DNA from: Dyadobacter endophyticus
GTDB taxonomy: Bacteria; Bacteroidota; Bacteroidia; Cytophagales; Spirosomataceae
Reading direction: 5' to 3'
DNA length: 64,000 bases
NCBI RefSeq assembly: GCF_014641595.1
Contig: NZ_BMIA01000001.1
Location: 2,790,426-2,854,425 of the forward strand
Both the position numbers and the translations under genes were made by a program. Shown here one piece after another: positions 1 through 9,700 of this stretch. The notes under the pieces are model-generated. The model was not told the DNA's origin and ran no database searches. It was given only the letters and a program-made list of their open reading frames with translations. Position 1 is the first letter of the stretch. Each line of letters starts with the position of its first letter.

Positions 1-585
1 CACATCAAAAAATGCATCCCCTTTTAAATACACCGCCCGGTTGCTGCCGGAAAAACTTGCAGGGTAGATCAATTCCCCTCCCTTTTCCAGCATAACGACA
101 GAGCCATCGCTCAATAAAACCGTCAATGTCTGATCGTCGCTATTTACTTTTGTAAGCCATTCCGTATTCTTCGAACCCGTATAAGTCTGCACAATAACCG
201 GTACATCGGTCTTTTTCATTTGAAAATACCATAGCCCCAGGCTTCCCAATAGGATAAATGAGGCAGCGATCCGCCAGAAGTAGCCTTTTCTCAAAATGTG
301 ACGTGCCCGCGAGATGGCCGAAGCCGGGATGTTCCTGTTTTTCACACCATCGACCAACTTCCGGATATCTTCCTGCGCTATTTTCTCATCGGTGATTTCC
401 CCAAACCGTTCTTCCAGAGCCAGAACAAACAGCCTGGCCTTTTCCACTATTACTTTTCTGCTTTCGTCCTCTTTCACCCAGCCTTCCCAAAAGGACGCAG
501 AAGGATCCGCCGGGTTTAAAACCCACTTGCGAAATGCGTGGTTGCCCGCTAACTCTTCAAATCCGATATTACTTTCGTTGCTCAT
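1..585 (-). CDS. FecR-family anti-sigma factor, 3' end outside the window
   Basis: Reading leftward from an ATG at 583-585, 195 codons stay open to the window edge, so the C-terminus is missing. Residues 1-100 form a charged cytoplasmic part containing FWEGWV (32-37), typical of FecR N-termini. One membrane helix follows at about 104-121, and then the start of the periplasmic FecR domain (LLSDGSVVML and the GDAFFDV stretch near the edge). FecR proteins hold or activate a cognate ECF sigma factor in response to a TonB-dependent outer-membrane receptor. The sigma factor gene lies just upstream (ends at 709, 123 bp gap), so the two are very probably partners. No receptor gene is visible on this side; it would be expected to the left of position 1. 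Confidence 0.88.
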   Translation of the reverse strand, partial: MSNESNIGFEELAGNHAFRKWVLNPADPSASFWEGWVKEDESRKVIVEKARLFVLALEERFGEITDEKIAQEDIRKLVDGVKNRNIPASAISRARHILRKGYFWRIAASFILLGSLGLWYFQMKKTDVPVIVQTYTGSKNTEWLTKVNSDDQTLTVLLSDGSVVMLEKGGELIYPASFSGSNRAVYLKGDAFFDV

Positions 586-708
586 AAATGGTGGCTGGAC
601 AGATTTTCGATGTGCACGAACACACTCGTTTGATATGATTATCCGCAAATCACCGATTTATCATCATTATTTTTCAAAAAAATTTCAGAAAGGCCATTAA
701 AACGCTCC

Positions 709-1323
709 CTAATGCCCTTTTAGCCAAAGAAAATAGCAGCAAAAAGCTAAAAGATAAGCGCCCCATTGTTCACGCATTTCACGCAGGGTTTTGGACAGGA
801 GATTAGCCACACCGGGTTTGCCGATATCCATAATTTCAGCAATCTCATCGTTACCGAGCCCCTGATAATAACGAAGATAAACAATCTCGCGCTGCCGTTT
901 GGAAAGCCCGGAAATGATTTGATTAAGTCGATGCAATTCCCGATTCTGAAGTTCGTCTTCGATGAGACTGCTCTCGATAGTCCCCGAAGAATCCTCAGGC
1001 TCGAAGAGCAATTCTGATGACTCACCAAGGCGTTTCAGGCGAACACTTTCCTTGAAGATCTTATTCCGTAACGATTTGAACAGGTAAGGTTTAACTACGG
1101 TGTCTTCGGCAAGGAAAAGCTTTCTTTCCCATAGCTGGAGATAAACGTCCTGGATACAATCACGGATAAATTCCAGATCACGGGAGAATTTGGTCCCGTA
1201 ATTGAGCAGGCTGCGGTGATGGATATCTGCAAGCCGGCCCAAAGCATCAGGATTGCCGGCTTTGAATTGACTCCAAAGCTCATCACTTATCTCCCGTTCC
1301 TGTGTGGCGTAGATAAAATCCAT
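709..1323 (-). CDS. RNA polymerase ECF sigma factor, FecI-like
   Basis: The 204-aa protein has region 2 at about residues 25-95, with the core-binding stretch IRDCIQDVYLQLWE, and region 4 at about 130-185, with a helix-turn-helix (LSKRQREIVYLRYYQG, then NDEIAEIMDIGKPGVANLL). The last 15 residues are hydrophobic (YLLAFCCYFLWL), a tail that many Cytophagales sigma factors share. The start is the ATG at 1321-1323. It precedes the FecR gene in the same direction and should be its regulated partner, directing transcription of a SusC/SusD-type or iron-uptake locus. The target is unknown; the susCD pair at 6766 is separate and need not be it. Confidence 0.9.
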   Translation of the reverse strand: MDFIYATQEREISDELWSQFKAGNPDALGRLADIHHRSLLNYGTKFSRDLEFIRDCIQDVYLQLWERKLFLAEDTVVKPYLFKSLRNKIFKESVRLKRLGESSELLFEPEDSSGTIESSLIEDELQNRELHRLNQIISGLSKRQREIVYLRYYQGLGNDEIAEIMDIGKPGVANLLSKTLREMREQWGAYLLAFCCYFLWLKGH

Positions 1324-1470
1324 TTGTAAGTACCCCGTATCCTGGACAGTCGTTTGGTGTCGTATTTCCTTTTTTGAGCCACTCCCGGGTCCACAGACGG
1401 GTGAACGTAGCGTATCCGGTGTTTTTCGATGTAAATTAACAAATTCTTTTGAGGTCGTCCGCGGCTGCGG

Positions 1471-1719
1471 TTAAATCATTCGCTGCGCTGTCGGACCGGT
1501 GTAGTAAACTTCCGAAACAGTGAACGCACCATGCCTTAGCAATGCGGAAGCAAACTCGCATTTCAGGGCATCGCTTAATTCCCGGAACGAAGTATTTTCT
1601 TTTTGGAGTTTCCGCTGCAACGTGCGGGTCATGATATTCAAAGCGCCGGCAATCTTACAGTTAAAGTGAAAGATGATAGATGCAGAGGATTTGCCATAGA
1701 CAAGATCTATAATATTGCT
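1471..1719 (-). pseudogene. AraC-type regulator remnant (HTH part only)
   Basis: In the leftward frame ending at TAA 1471-1473, about 82 codons are open. They contain a recognisable AraC-family DNA-binding segment: IAGALNIMTRTLQRKL, then QKENTSFRELSDALKCE and ASALLRHGAFTVSEV. This matches the usual pattern of the first HTH plus linker helix. The ligand-binding N-terminus and a start codon are absent, and the second HTH breaks down after SEVYYTGPTAQ. The frame is the same as that of the upstream MFS gene, whose TAA (1720-1722) directly precedes it. I infer a decayed transcription-factor gene left at the edge of the arsenic island. It is very unlikely to make a functional regulator. Confidence 0.62.
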
Positions 1720-2853
1720 TTACGCAGGGAATGCGTCAGACTGTCGATGATATTTCCAGGTGAAGAATACTAACAGTACAACAATTGGCGCGTACATTAA
1801 GTATAGATGATCATTAGCCAGTAAAAACCCACCTGCTAACGCGCCAAAGGCCGAGCCCGCATCCCTGAACGTGGCATTTTCGGATACTGCCTGAGTGACG
1901 TTGGCTTTGCCTGCTGATGCCGCCCCGGCCGCAAGAGAGACATTAACGTTATAAAATGTAAACACAACAACCAACCCGGTAATTGCCCAGCCATTTGTTG
2001 CGAACAATAGGCCTGAGCAAATCAACAGGATAGAGCCTGAATAAATATTGGGGAGTCCGTACCGATCAGCCGCCCAACCGGCAAACGGCGAAATCAGAAG
2101 AGAGCAAATCCGGCGAAAGCTCAGAAACCCCGCAGCTGCGGCAGTAATTTCAACCGCTGACCAATTGGGCCGAGCGCCCAGCAACAAGGCACCAATCAAA
2201 ACCACAAGCATACCTTCCACTGCAAAAGCTCCTAAGAACGCCAACCGGTTAAAAATTGAAGGAAAAGACACTTTGAAGCTGAACTGCCGGCCTGGCGCGC
2301 GATCTCTTTCTTTAAGTTTGATGGCAAAATAAATTCCGGGCGTTGAAAGGAGCGCTATTACGAAAAATATCAATTTCGGGCTGATCAGATCAAAAAGCAA
2401 TGGACCGATTAAAAGCGCCAGCAGCGGCCCGGATTCAATAATACTTTGGCTCACTCCCAAGGCAAGGCCTTTTTGAGGATAATCCATCGCATAGGTGATT
2501 GCTCCGACGCGAAGAATAGAATACGATATGCCCCAGATGATCCTGAGCAGCAATAATGTTGCAATACCAAAACCAGCACCATAGCCTGCAGTGGCAAATA
2601 CGGCGGCAATGGCCGCAAAAATCATTGGCAAACGAAAGCCCAGACGGCTGAAAACGCGCAAAATTAACGGGTTAAGCAGGATCCTGGTGAAACGGTTAAT
2701 AGACAAAATAGTCCCGATCCAAATGATTGGCACATGGATACTGGGCGCGTTCACAGGCAAAAATGAATACAAAAACGCATCACCCATCAGGGCAAACGTC
2801 AAGCTGAACGATGCATACATCGGCAATTTTAACTCGTCAATATGCTTTTGCAT
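1720..2853 (-). CDS. MFS transporter, probable efflux
   Basis: The 377-aa, almost wholly hydrophobic protein has about 12 predicted membrane helices and the loop motif RFSRLGFRLP-like between helices 2 and 3 (FSRLGFRLPM), as in drug/metabolite exporters of the major facilitator superfamily. It is the last gene of the leftward arsenic island, 69 bp after the metallophosphoesterase and in the same direction. It does not look like ArsJ, the MFS partner of the GAPDH arsenate pathway, and no GAPDH gene is nearby. Its substrate is unknown; arsenical or phosphate-ester export is a guess from context. The start at 2853 gives a short N-terminal tail before helix 1. Confidence 0.8.
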   Translation of the reverse strand: MQKHIDELKLPMYASFSLTFALMGDAFLYSFLPVNAPSIHVPIIWIGTILSINRFTRILLNPLILRVFSRLGFRLPMIFAAIAAVFATAGYGAGFGIATLLLLRIIWGISYSILRVGAITYAMDYPQKGLALGVSQSIIESGPLLALLIGPLLFDLISPKLIFFVIALLSTPGIYFAIKLKERDRAPGRQFSFKVSFPSIFNRLAFLGAFAVEGMLVVLIGALLLGARPNWSAVEITAAAAGFLSFRRICSLLISPFAGWAADRYGLPNIYSGSILLICSGLLFATNGWAITGLVVVFTFYNVNVSLAAGAASAGKANVTQAVSENATFRDAGSAFGALAGGFLLANDHLYLMYAPIVVLLVFFTWKYHRQSDAFPA

Positions 2854-2922
2854 CCGTGGGTGATGGATTTATTTAGCCTTCATAAACCTTTCATTAACTA
2901 TAAAGCCTTTATCCCCTTTGGG

Positions 2923-3699
2923 CTAATATGCATTCCTAAGGCTATCGGCATATGAATTGGGAAGTGGGCTCAACTCAACGGCCTGCGCCGCTTTTTCAAC
3001 ATCGTACTCAAAACGTATAAATTCAACGGTGATACTTTCCTTGCTGGATGTGGACGCATCGGCATTTATGTGCAGGATTACATAACCACCTCTTGGGTCA
3101 CCATCCTTTGGTTTACCAACTGAACCTATATTGATCGCATGACGGAAATGCTCCGTGCCGTCTGACGCTGCGGAGTCCAGGATCCTATGGTAAGGTTTGT
3201 GGGTATGGCCAAAAAGCATCACATCTGCACTGGCCTGCTCCATGATCCGTAGCATACTTTTTTCGTCCCGGTCTTCAAACAAATACTCATTAATCCGTCG
3301 TGGACTGCCATGTACCAAAAGCACTGAAAGCGGCTTATCGTTGAGTTGAAAGTCAAGACGGATGTGTGACGGTAGCGTTCTTAAATAAGCCCGCTGCTCG
3401 TCTTTGACAATTTCGTTTGTGTAGGCAATCGACACTTTGCCATTTTCTTTTTCATTGTCGGTTTTATAGGCGCAGCCACAATCGTCGCTGCTCCTTCCGA
3501 TCCCAAAGTCGTAATTACCGGCAATGGTAGGGATGCCACGCCTTTTGATGTGGTCTATTACTTCATTGGGCCAGATGTTATAACCAACCAGGTCTCCTAA
3601 ACAATAAATAGCGTCGGTGTCTCTTGACTCGACATCATTAAAAAACGCCTCCAATGCCGGAAGGTTGGCGTGAATGTCTGAAAAAAGGGCAATTCTCAT
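2923..3699 (-). CDS. Metallophosphoesterase, calcineurin-like/YfcE family
   Basis: The 258-aa protein has the full metal-binding set of the calcineurin-like phosphoesterases in order: DIHAN (about residues 8-12), GDLVGY (about 36), GNYD (about 62), HGSPR (about 130) and GHTHKP (about 165). These residues bind two divalent metals and cleave a phosphomono- or diester. The substrate cannot be read from the sequence. It lies between the ACR3 exporter (127 bp upstream) and an MFS transporter (69 bp downstream), all in the same direction. Phosphoesterases in such a position suggest a role in the arsenic response, for example on an arsenate or phosphate ester, but that is inference. A membrane or signal sequence is not seen, so it is probably cytoplasmic. 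Confidence 0.86.
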   Translation of the reverse strand: MRIALFSDIHANLPALEAFFNDVESRDTDAIYCLGDLVGYNIWPNEVIDHIKRRGIPTIAGNYDFGIGRSSDDCGCAYKTDNEKENGKVSIAYTNEIVKDEQRAYLRTLPSHIRLDFQLNDKPLSVLLVHGSPRRINEYLFEDRDEKSMLRIMEQASADVMLFGHTHKPYHRILDSAASDGTEHFRHAINIGSVGKPKDGDPRGGYVILHINADASTSSKESITVEFIRFEYDVEKAAQAVELSPLPNSYADSLRNAY

Positions 3700-3746
3700 A
3701 AATCATTATTTAAGTATTCAATAATTTCCTCCGCCGGCTATTAACA

Positions 3747-3796
3747 CTGATCATCCAGCCTGGCAAGTAGCTTTGCTCGCCACCGATAATGATCAG
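3747..3796. repeat. Inverted repeat between arsB and the phosphoesterase gene
   Basis: CTGATCAT (3747-3754) and ATGATCAG (3789-3796) are perfect 8-bp inverted arms around a 34-nt loop, in the 127-bp gap between the ACR3 gene and the metallophosphoesterase gene. No T-run follows on the leftward strand, so it is not a classical terminator. It could mark a processing site or an operator for the downstream pair. The short arms could also be chance. Confidence 0.35.
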
Positions 3797-3826
3797 CTCA
3801 TATAGTTCATCGTTCATAGAGCAACC

Positions 3827-4876
3827 TTATACAGAAAACCTCTTTTGCTGTTTAAGCGCAAAATTGACCATTAGGATCAATACCGGCACTTCGATCAGCG
3901 GGCCAATCACAGCTGCAAAGGCTGCCCCTGAATCAATGCCGAATACCGCTATTGCGACCGCAATCCCAAGCTCAAAATTGTTCCCTGCCGCAGTGAAGGC
4001 CAGCGACGTAGATTTGGCATAGTCCGCGCCCGCACGTTTTGAAAGGTAAAAGGCAGAGAAAAACATGATAGCAAAATAGATCGTTAGCGGCAGCGCGATG
4101 CGCAACACGTCAAACGGTATACCGACGATCAGCTGCCCTTTCAAACTAAACATGACCACAATCGTAAAGAGCAGTGCGATTAAGGTGATCGGGCTGATGG
4201 CTGGAAGGAATTTCTTCTCATACCATTCTTTGCTAAACAGCTTGGTCAATACGACCCTGGAGATGATCCCCGCCAAAAATGGGATACCCAAATAGATAAA
4301 AACGCTCTGGGCGACTTGGCCAATCGTAATGTTCACCACCAGGTGGCCCTGCCCGAATCCTTTCAATCCAAAAAGTGGCGGCAAAACTGTTACGAACACA
4401 TAGGCATACACAGAATAGAACAAGACCTGAAAAATGCTGTTGAAAGCCACCAGGCCGGCAGCGTACAAGCGGTCACCATTAGCCAGATCATTCCACACAA
4501 TAACCATCGCGATACAGCGGGCAATGCCGATCATAATTAGCCCGGTCATGTACTCCGGCTTATCTGGCAGAAAGATTACTGCCAGGCCAAACATCAGCAA
4601 TGGGCCTATTATCCAGTTTTGGAACAGTGAGAGCCCCAAAATCTTGGTGTTGTTAAACACTTTCGGCAGCTCTGCATAGCGCACCTTCGCCAAGGGCGGG
4701 TACATCATCAGCACCAGACCAATGGCTAGCGGCACATTTGTCTGCCCTGAATTAAACTGATTGATGAAATCGGGTGTACCTGGCAAGAAATAGCCGATTA
4801 ATACACCGATAAGCATGGCTAAAAAGATCCATAGGGTCAGATATCGGTCTAGAAAAGAAAGACGCGGGGTATTCAT
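3827..4876 (-). CDS. arsB: ACR3-type arsenite efflux transporter
   Basis: The protein has 349 aa and about ten membrane helices. It carries the ACR3 signature [19 protein letters not shown], with the conserved cysteine needed for arsenite extrusion, and a terminal PLIEVPVLI helix. ACR3 carriers expel As(III) across the inner membrane using the proton-motive force. The frame is open upstream to 4927, but I place the start at the ATG 4874-4876 ([16 protein letters not shown]): it overlaps the TGA of the acetyltransferase gene by four bases (ATGA), which signals translational coupling, and the extra 17 residues would be atypical. This is the core resistance gene of the island. Confidence 0.93.
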   Translation of the reverse strand: MNTPRLSFLDRYLTLWIFLAMLIGVLIGYFLPGTPDFINQFNSGQTNVPLAIGLVLMMYPPLAKVRYAELPKVFNNTKILGLSLFQNWIIGPLLMFGLAVIFLPDKPEYMTGLIMIGIARCIAMVIVWNDLANGDRLYAAGLVAFNSIFQVLFYSVYAYVFVTVLPPLFGLKGFGQGHLVVNITIGQVAQSVFIYLGIPFLAGIISRVVLTKLFSKEWYEKKFLPAISPITLIALLFTIVVMFSLKGQLIVGIPFDVLRIALPLTIYFAIMFFSAFYLSKRAGADYAKSTSLAFTAAGNNFELGIAVAIAVFGIDSGAAFAAVIGPLIEVPVLILMVNFALKQQKRFSV

Positions 4877-5322
4877 GCCGTTTGCTGAGTTAAATTCCGT
4901 TTCATGACGACAGCTGATGAAGGACAAAGACCGCTAAATTGCCTGGTTTGTTGAATTGCTTCTGGCACTTGCTCACGGTTCACTGCCGCGAAACCATACC
5001 GGTCAAAGTAACGGTCAGCTGTGGTTGTGATTAAATAAACCTCTCGCAATCCTCGCTCGTCTGCACCTGCCAATAGCTGCTCGACCATCTGGCCGGCAAT
5101 ACCTTTGCCCTGGTGGGTAGGATAGACAGCGACTGAGCGCAATAGCCCGACGGACCCAAACAGTTCAAGACCGGCGACGCCCACAAGCACTCCGTCCTGT
5201 TTTGCCAAAAGAAAATTGCGCAGGCCATCCGGTAAATCTTCGGTAAGTAGGTCAGCTTCTTTTAGTAGGCTGACCACCAATTCTTTTTCTTCCGGCCTGG
5301 CATTATCGATTTGAATCCGCAT
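4873..5322 (-). CDS. arsN2: ArsN2-type GNAT acetyltransferase of the ars operon
   Basis: The 149-aa protein is a single GNAT domain. The acetyl-CoA-binding stretch is [20 protein letters not shown] (about residues 80-100), with the Q/R-x-x-G-x-G/A loop as QGKGIA. The tail [14 protein letters not shown] is typical of the ArsN2 group found with ars genes. The related ArsN1 enzymes acetylate organoarsenicals such as arsinothricin; the ArsN2 substrate is not firmly known. It ends in a 4-bp ATGA overlap with the ACR3 gene and starts 15 bp after the DUF6428 gene, so the three are co-transcribed. Confidence 0.85.
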   Translation of the reverse strand: MRIQIDNARPEEKELVVSLLKEADLLTEDLPDGLRNFLLAKQDGVLVGVAGLELFGSVGLLRSVAVYPTHQGKGIAGQMVEQLLAGADERGLREVYLITTTADRYFDRYGFAAVNREQVPEAIQQTRQFSGLCPSSAVVMKRNLTQQTA

Positions 5323-5337
5323 ATTTTTAAATTTTGA

Positions 5338-5895
5338 TTAACAACATCCTGAGCCAGGCTCGCAGCACGCCGCCTCAGAAGCGACTAATTCCAGCTCCTG
5401 TTTGACAGGGGCAGGCGCGCAGCACGATGCTTCTGTTGCTGTTGTACCGCAACTCTGGTTGCGGGTGAGCGCCTTGCATTGGGTAAAGTCCGGAACGAGG
5501 TTGACTGTGAATGTTTCGCCATCGGCTACAAATTCACCAGGATACATTTGCCGCGTATCGAACTTTGAATTCCCAAACTCTACCTTCACGGTTGCATCCG
5601 GATTCAAAGGAAGCGTTTTTTCAACCAGGTTAACAATTTTAAGTGCTTTGCCGACCTTCATGGAACGGTCCACTTCCTTCACCGAAGGCTCCCAAAGTTG
5701 CACGATGATCTCTGTCCAGCTATTCATAACGCCGCCGCAGTCTACCGAAACGATCGGCGCTTGCTTGATCTCGGTAATGTGGTAAGAACTATCTACAAAC
5801 TTGCCTTCTTCATATTGGAATTGCAGGTGCAAATCTGGATTTTGCTCCAAAGTGCTTTTAAAATCACCCCACGTCATTGGATTTGATTGGCTCAT
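5338..5895 (-). CDS. DUF6428 family protein with a cysteine-rich tail
   Basis: The 185-aa protein resembles the DUF6428 family seen in Bacteroidota ars operons (SSYHITEIKQ, VDCGGVMNSW, IIVQLWEP). Function is unknown. The first 140 residues form the conserved domain. The last 45 carry cysteines in the patterns SCG, SCCAP, ACCEPGSGCC, which resemble the vicinal Cys pairs that bind As(III) in ArsR and ArsD proteins. Family and context suggest a cytoplasmic arsenite-binding chaperone or sensor, which is inference. It lies between arsR (56 bp upstream, with its own ArsR-box promoter in the gap) and the acetyltransferase gene. Confidence 0.78.
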   Translation of the reverse strand: MSQSNPMTWGDFKSTLEQNPDLHLQFQYEEGKFVDSSYHITEIKQAPIVSVDCGGVMNSWTEIIVQLWEPSVKEVDRSMKVGKALKIVNLVEKTLPLNPDATVKVEFGNSKFDTRQMYPGEFVADGETFTVNLVPDFTQCKALTRNQSCGTTATEASCCAPAPVKQELELVASEAACCEPGSGCC

Positions 5896-5908
5896 GGTTT
5901 TAATTGGT

Positions 5909-5939
5909 TAAATGTAATATTACGATTGATATATTCAAA
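5909..5939 (-). promoter_or_regulatory. Internal ars promoter with ArsR box
   Basis: On the leftward strand TTTG (5936-5939), a 19-bp spacer and TACATTTA (5909-5916) fit the Bacteroidota promoter TTTG-N19-TAnnTTTG with one mismatch. The spacer holds AATATTACGATTGAT (5916-5930, plus-strand reading), which is identical over 15 bases to the box upstream of arsR. ArsR bound here would block RNA polymerase, so the genes after arsR would have their own arsenite-inducible promoter. Confidence 0.65.
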
Positions 5940-5951
5940 AAAATACCCTGC

Positions 5952-6284
5952 TTAATTACAGCAGGATGTAGCAAGGGCAAACGTGTCAAGTAATGAGCCA
6001 AACGTCTTTTGTGCTTCCTCCCATACGACTGGGTTGATGCAATAGCATACCCGTGGCGGATTAATTTCACCGTGGATAATCCCGATTCGTTTCAGCTCTT
6101 TCAAATGCTGGGATACTGTCGCTTGGGCAAGTTCGAGCTCATCGACCAAATCGCCGCAAACACAGGCTTTCCTTGCAATCAAGAGTTGTAAGATCGCAAC
6201 CCTGGCTGGATGCGAGAACGCCTTGGCCAGATCCGCAATCCGGTTCTGCTGCTCGGTGAATATTTCGGTTTTCGTGACTCCCAT
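5952..6284 (-). CDS. arsR: ArsR-family transcriptional repressor
   Basis: The 110-aa protein is a winged-helix ArsR/SmtB regulator. It has KACVCGDLVDELELAQATVSQHLKELK (about residues 38-66), in which two cysteines (C-V-C) sit at the start of the recognition region, as in As(III)-sensing ArsR proteins. It ends in SCCN, another possible thiol site. Without metalloid it should bind the operators at 6315-6331 and 5916-5930, and As(III) should release it. It is the first gene of the leftward ars operon. The start ATG (6282-6284) is only 4 bp from the predicted -7 element, so the transcript may be leaderless. Confidence 0.93.
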   Translation of the reverse strand: MGVTKTEIFTEQQNRIADLAKAFSHPARVAILQLLIARKACVCGDLVDELELAQATVSQHLKELKRIGIIHGEINPPRVCYCINPVVWEEAQKTFGSLLDTFALATSCCN

Positions 6285-6288
6285 GATG

Positions 6289-6331
6289 CAAATATAAAGA
6301 TTGATTTATCAATTGCAATATTACGATTGAT
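6289..6331 (-). promoter_or_regulatory. arsR promoter and ArsR operator
   Basis: On the leftward strand ATTG (6316-6319), a 19-bp spacer and a perfect TATATTTG (6289-6296) make a Bacteroidota promoter. AATATTACGATTGAT (6317-6331, plus reading) repeats the box at 5916-5930 and is part of an imperfect 20-bp palindrome (CAATTGCAAT/ATTACGATTG) covering the -33 element. The position fits autorepression by ArsR. Transcription should start at or within the arsR ATG. Confidence 0.72.
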
Positions 6332-6765
6332 TTTTCAAGGATTTTTCCATTGTGACGTCCATGAAACGCAGTATGCTGCTTACTATAATACTCCCAATCT
6401 GAATACTTATTCCGGCGGCAATGAGACCAGTGCATTCCTTTGCCCGTAGCATGTTATGGGCAAAAATAGGATGCGCCCGCCCGGAGCAGCTTGACGACCT
6501 ATTGGTATTATTACAATTCAAAATAATAAATTTTAAACACACACAATACTATAAGTGTCAAAAAATTACAAATTTTATTTTACATTATTTGTATTTTTCA
6601 ACATTTAATCAATGCAAAATTATATAAATATAGAATAACATTCTGTTATGTTAATTTTTGGTAAAAATCGGTTAATATCCGGTAAATGGTCACTAATCAA
6701 GTTTTCTATCATTGTGGACAGGTTACTTGTAGCCGACTGCCAAAACCTAACTAACGGAATAATTT
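6332..6765. other. Intergenic region between divergent arsR and susC
   Basis: The 434-bp gap holds no convincing gene. Positions about 6520-6665 are very AT-rich, as expected for a promoter region. A small inverted repeat TAACAT/ATGTTA (6636-6641, 6648-6653) sits in it. I did not find a full TTTG-N19-TAnnTTTG promoter for susC; the best partial match is TATCATTG near 6707, without a -33 element. The susC promoter may depend on an alternative sigma factor or activator. Confidence 0.45.
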
Positions 6766-9700
6766 ATGAGGAAATTTTTACTGCTGGGCATCCTGCTGGG
6801 ATGCTCCTGCTGGCAGATTGTCTCTGCCCAGCAACGAAAAGTCACCGGCAAGGTGACGTCTTCTGACGACGGGAGTGAGCTCCCGGGCGTTGCGATTGTG
6901 GTGAAGGGCACGCCCATAGGCACCAACACCGGTACCGACGGAACATACGCTATTTCCCTGCCCGACGGTGCCACGACGCTTGTGTACAGTTTCGTCGGTA
7001 CTACAACCCAGGAAATCCTGGTCGGCAACCGATCCACGGTCGATGTACAGCTGGTAGTCGACACCAAAAACCTTCAGGAGATCGTGGTGACGGCCCAGGG
7101 CATTGCACGCGAGAAACGTGCATTGGGGTACGCGGTGACGACCATCGAGAAAAAATCGATCGAGGACCGCCCGCAGGCAGACGTGGGCCGGGTATTGCAG
7201 GGCAAGATCGCCGGCGTCAATATCACGTCCACATCCGGGGTTTCGGGTACGGGCACCAACATTACAATCCGGGGATATTCTTCCATTACCGGCTCCAATC
7301 AGCCTCTATTCGTCGTCGATGGCATCCCGTTCAATTCCAATACCAACTCACGTGGTGGTTTCACAGGCGGCGGGCAATCGGCTTCGAGCCGCTTCCTGGA
7401 CATCGACCCGAACAATATCGAAAATATCACCGTGCTGAAAGGTCTTGCCGCGACGGTAACCTATGGCGACCAGGGCCGGAACGGGGTTATCCTGGTAACG
7501 ACCAAGAACGGAAGTAAAAAGGCCCGCGCAACCGAATACTCCATAAGCCAGTCGTTATTTGCCAACCAGGCACATCTGCCCCGGTATCAAAATGATTACG
7601 TGGGTGGCTTCCAGCAAAACCTGGGCTATTTTTTCAGTAACTGGGGCCCCACTTTGGAGGAAGCCCAGACCTACCCGTCCCAAAACACCAATGCGGCCCT
7701 GACCACCCACCCTTATGCCAACCTGACGACATCCGGAGGCCTTCGGGCGGCCATGGCGGATTATGTGGCTTCCGTAAGCCCGTATAAAATGCAGGTTTAC
7801 CCCAACAACGTCAAGGACTTTTTTCGTACCGGGAAAATCTCTACAACATCTCTGAACGTGTCCGGAGGCGGAGAAAAAGTGAGCTACAATATATCGGCGG
7901 GATACAACGCAGAACAGGGCTACATCCCCGAGAATGGCTTGAAAAGGCTCAATCTGGGTCTGGGACTGAACGCTCAACTCAGTAAAAAGCTCAATATCAT
8001 CACCTCGTTTAATTTCGTCAATACCGACCAGTACTCCCCGCCGCTCAGTGGGGGAACCGGAAACAATGCGCTCGATTTTCCGTCGGTACTCGCCAATGTG
8101 ATGTACACGCCCAGGCAGGTCGACCTGATGGGGTGGCCCTACGAAAACCCTGTGACCGGCGGCACGGTGTATTTCCGTAGCGGCAACGACATTCCAAACC
8201 CCAGGTGGATTTTGAAAAACTACAAGACCACCGGCATTGTCAACAGGCTTTTTACCTCGACGCTGCTCAACTATCAGTTGGCCCCGGATTTTTCCCTGAT
8301 TTATAAGGTAGGGCTGGATTACTACACGGAAAACCAGCGATACATGCTCAACAAGGGAGGTGTGAGCTTTGTCAATGGATTTTACAACACTTTTGATATC
8401 AACAACAGGATCTGGGACAACAGCCTGATCCTTTCATATAGCAAAACACTTTCGGAGAAGTTTTCATTTTCTGCCAAAATCGGGGGAAACATGCGCAATG
8501 ACTTATTTGAAGGGAAAGTAATCACCAGCCAGAACCAATTGGCCCGCGGGCTTTTCCGTCATGATAATTTCATCGACAATTCGGCCGCCGATTTCGAAAC
8601 CGAGCAAACGCGGATCGGGATATTCGGGGAAATTACGGCCGATATCGACAATGCATTGTTTCTGAACGTGGCGGGCCGAAACGATTGGACCTCGACCGTG
8701 GAAATCGCCAACCGTAGGATCTTTTACCCCTCCGCCAGTCTATCATTTGTACCGACCAGCGCATTCAGAGGGATGCAGTCCGACTTCCTGAATTTCCTGA
8801 AACTGCGCGTTGGCGTAGGAACTTCCGCCGGTTTCCCTTCACCTTACAGCACGCGAAACATACTGGATCAGAACGCAAGAGCATTTCTGAACAGCGCCGG
8901 CGCGACCATACAGACGCATTCGGTCAACAACAACCTGGGTAACCCCAACCTGAAACCTGAACTGCATACAGAATACGAATTGGGTGTAGAAGGCAAAGCT
9001 TTTGACAATAAAGTGGGTTTCGACCTGACGCTGTTCCGGAGAAATACCCGCGACCTGATCACCAATTCGCCCCTGGATGCCTCGGCAGGTTATACCTCTA
9101 CGACGATTAACATCGGCAAGATCCGAAATGAAGGAATCGAGCTCAGTATGAATGCCACCGCGATCAAAACGGCCAACTTTTCCTGGGACCTGAATCTTGT
9201 ATATTCCAGAATCCTGCCAAAAGTGCTTGACCTGGGCGGCACCTTGCAGGAGGTCCAGATCAGCGGTTTCGGAGCATCACTGGGCAACTATGCCATTGTA
9301 GGGCAGCCTTTCAATATCATCAAAGGTTCAGGTTTCCGCAGGGATGATCAGGGCCGGCTACTGATCGGCAGCAACGGCTACCTGCAAGCCACCACTTCTC
9401 CGGTGATACTGGGCAACCCCAATCCTGCATTTACGAGCAGCCTGTCCAACACATTCAGCTACAAGGGCATTACTTTGGATGTAATGGTCTCCTACCGTCA
9501 CGGCGGCGCGATGTATTCCTCTACCGCGGGCGCTCTGATGGGTCGGGGCATGACCGAAGACACTGGTCTGAAAAACGGCTACGACCGCGCCCAGACCTAT
9601 ATTTTTGACGGTGTAAAAGCGGATGGCACGCCCAACAACTATCAGGTGACAGCTTCCGATGTCGGGTTCAACAATATTTACTTCTTTGGAGATGAAGGCA

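Noticed and set aside
1720-2853. Assignment of the MFS gene as ArsJ
   Set aside because: The helix 1 and loop sequences do not resemble ArsJ and no GAPDH-like partner gene is nearby.
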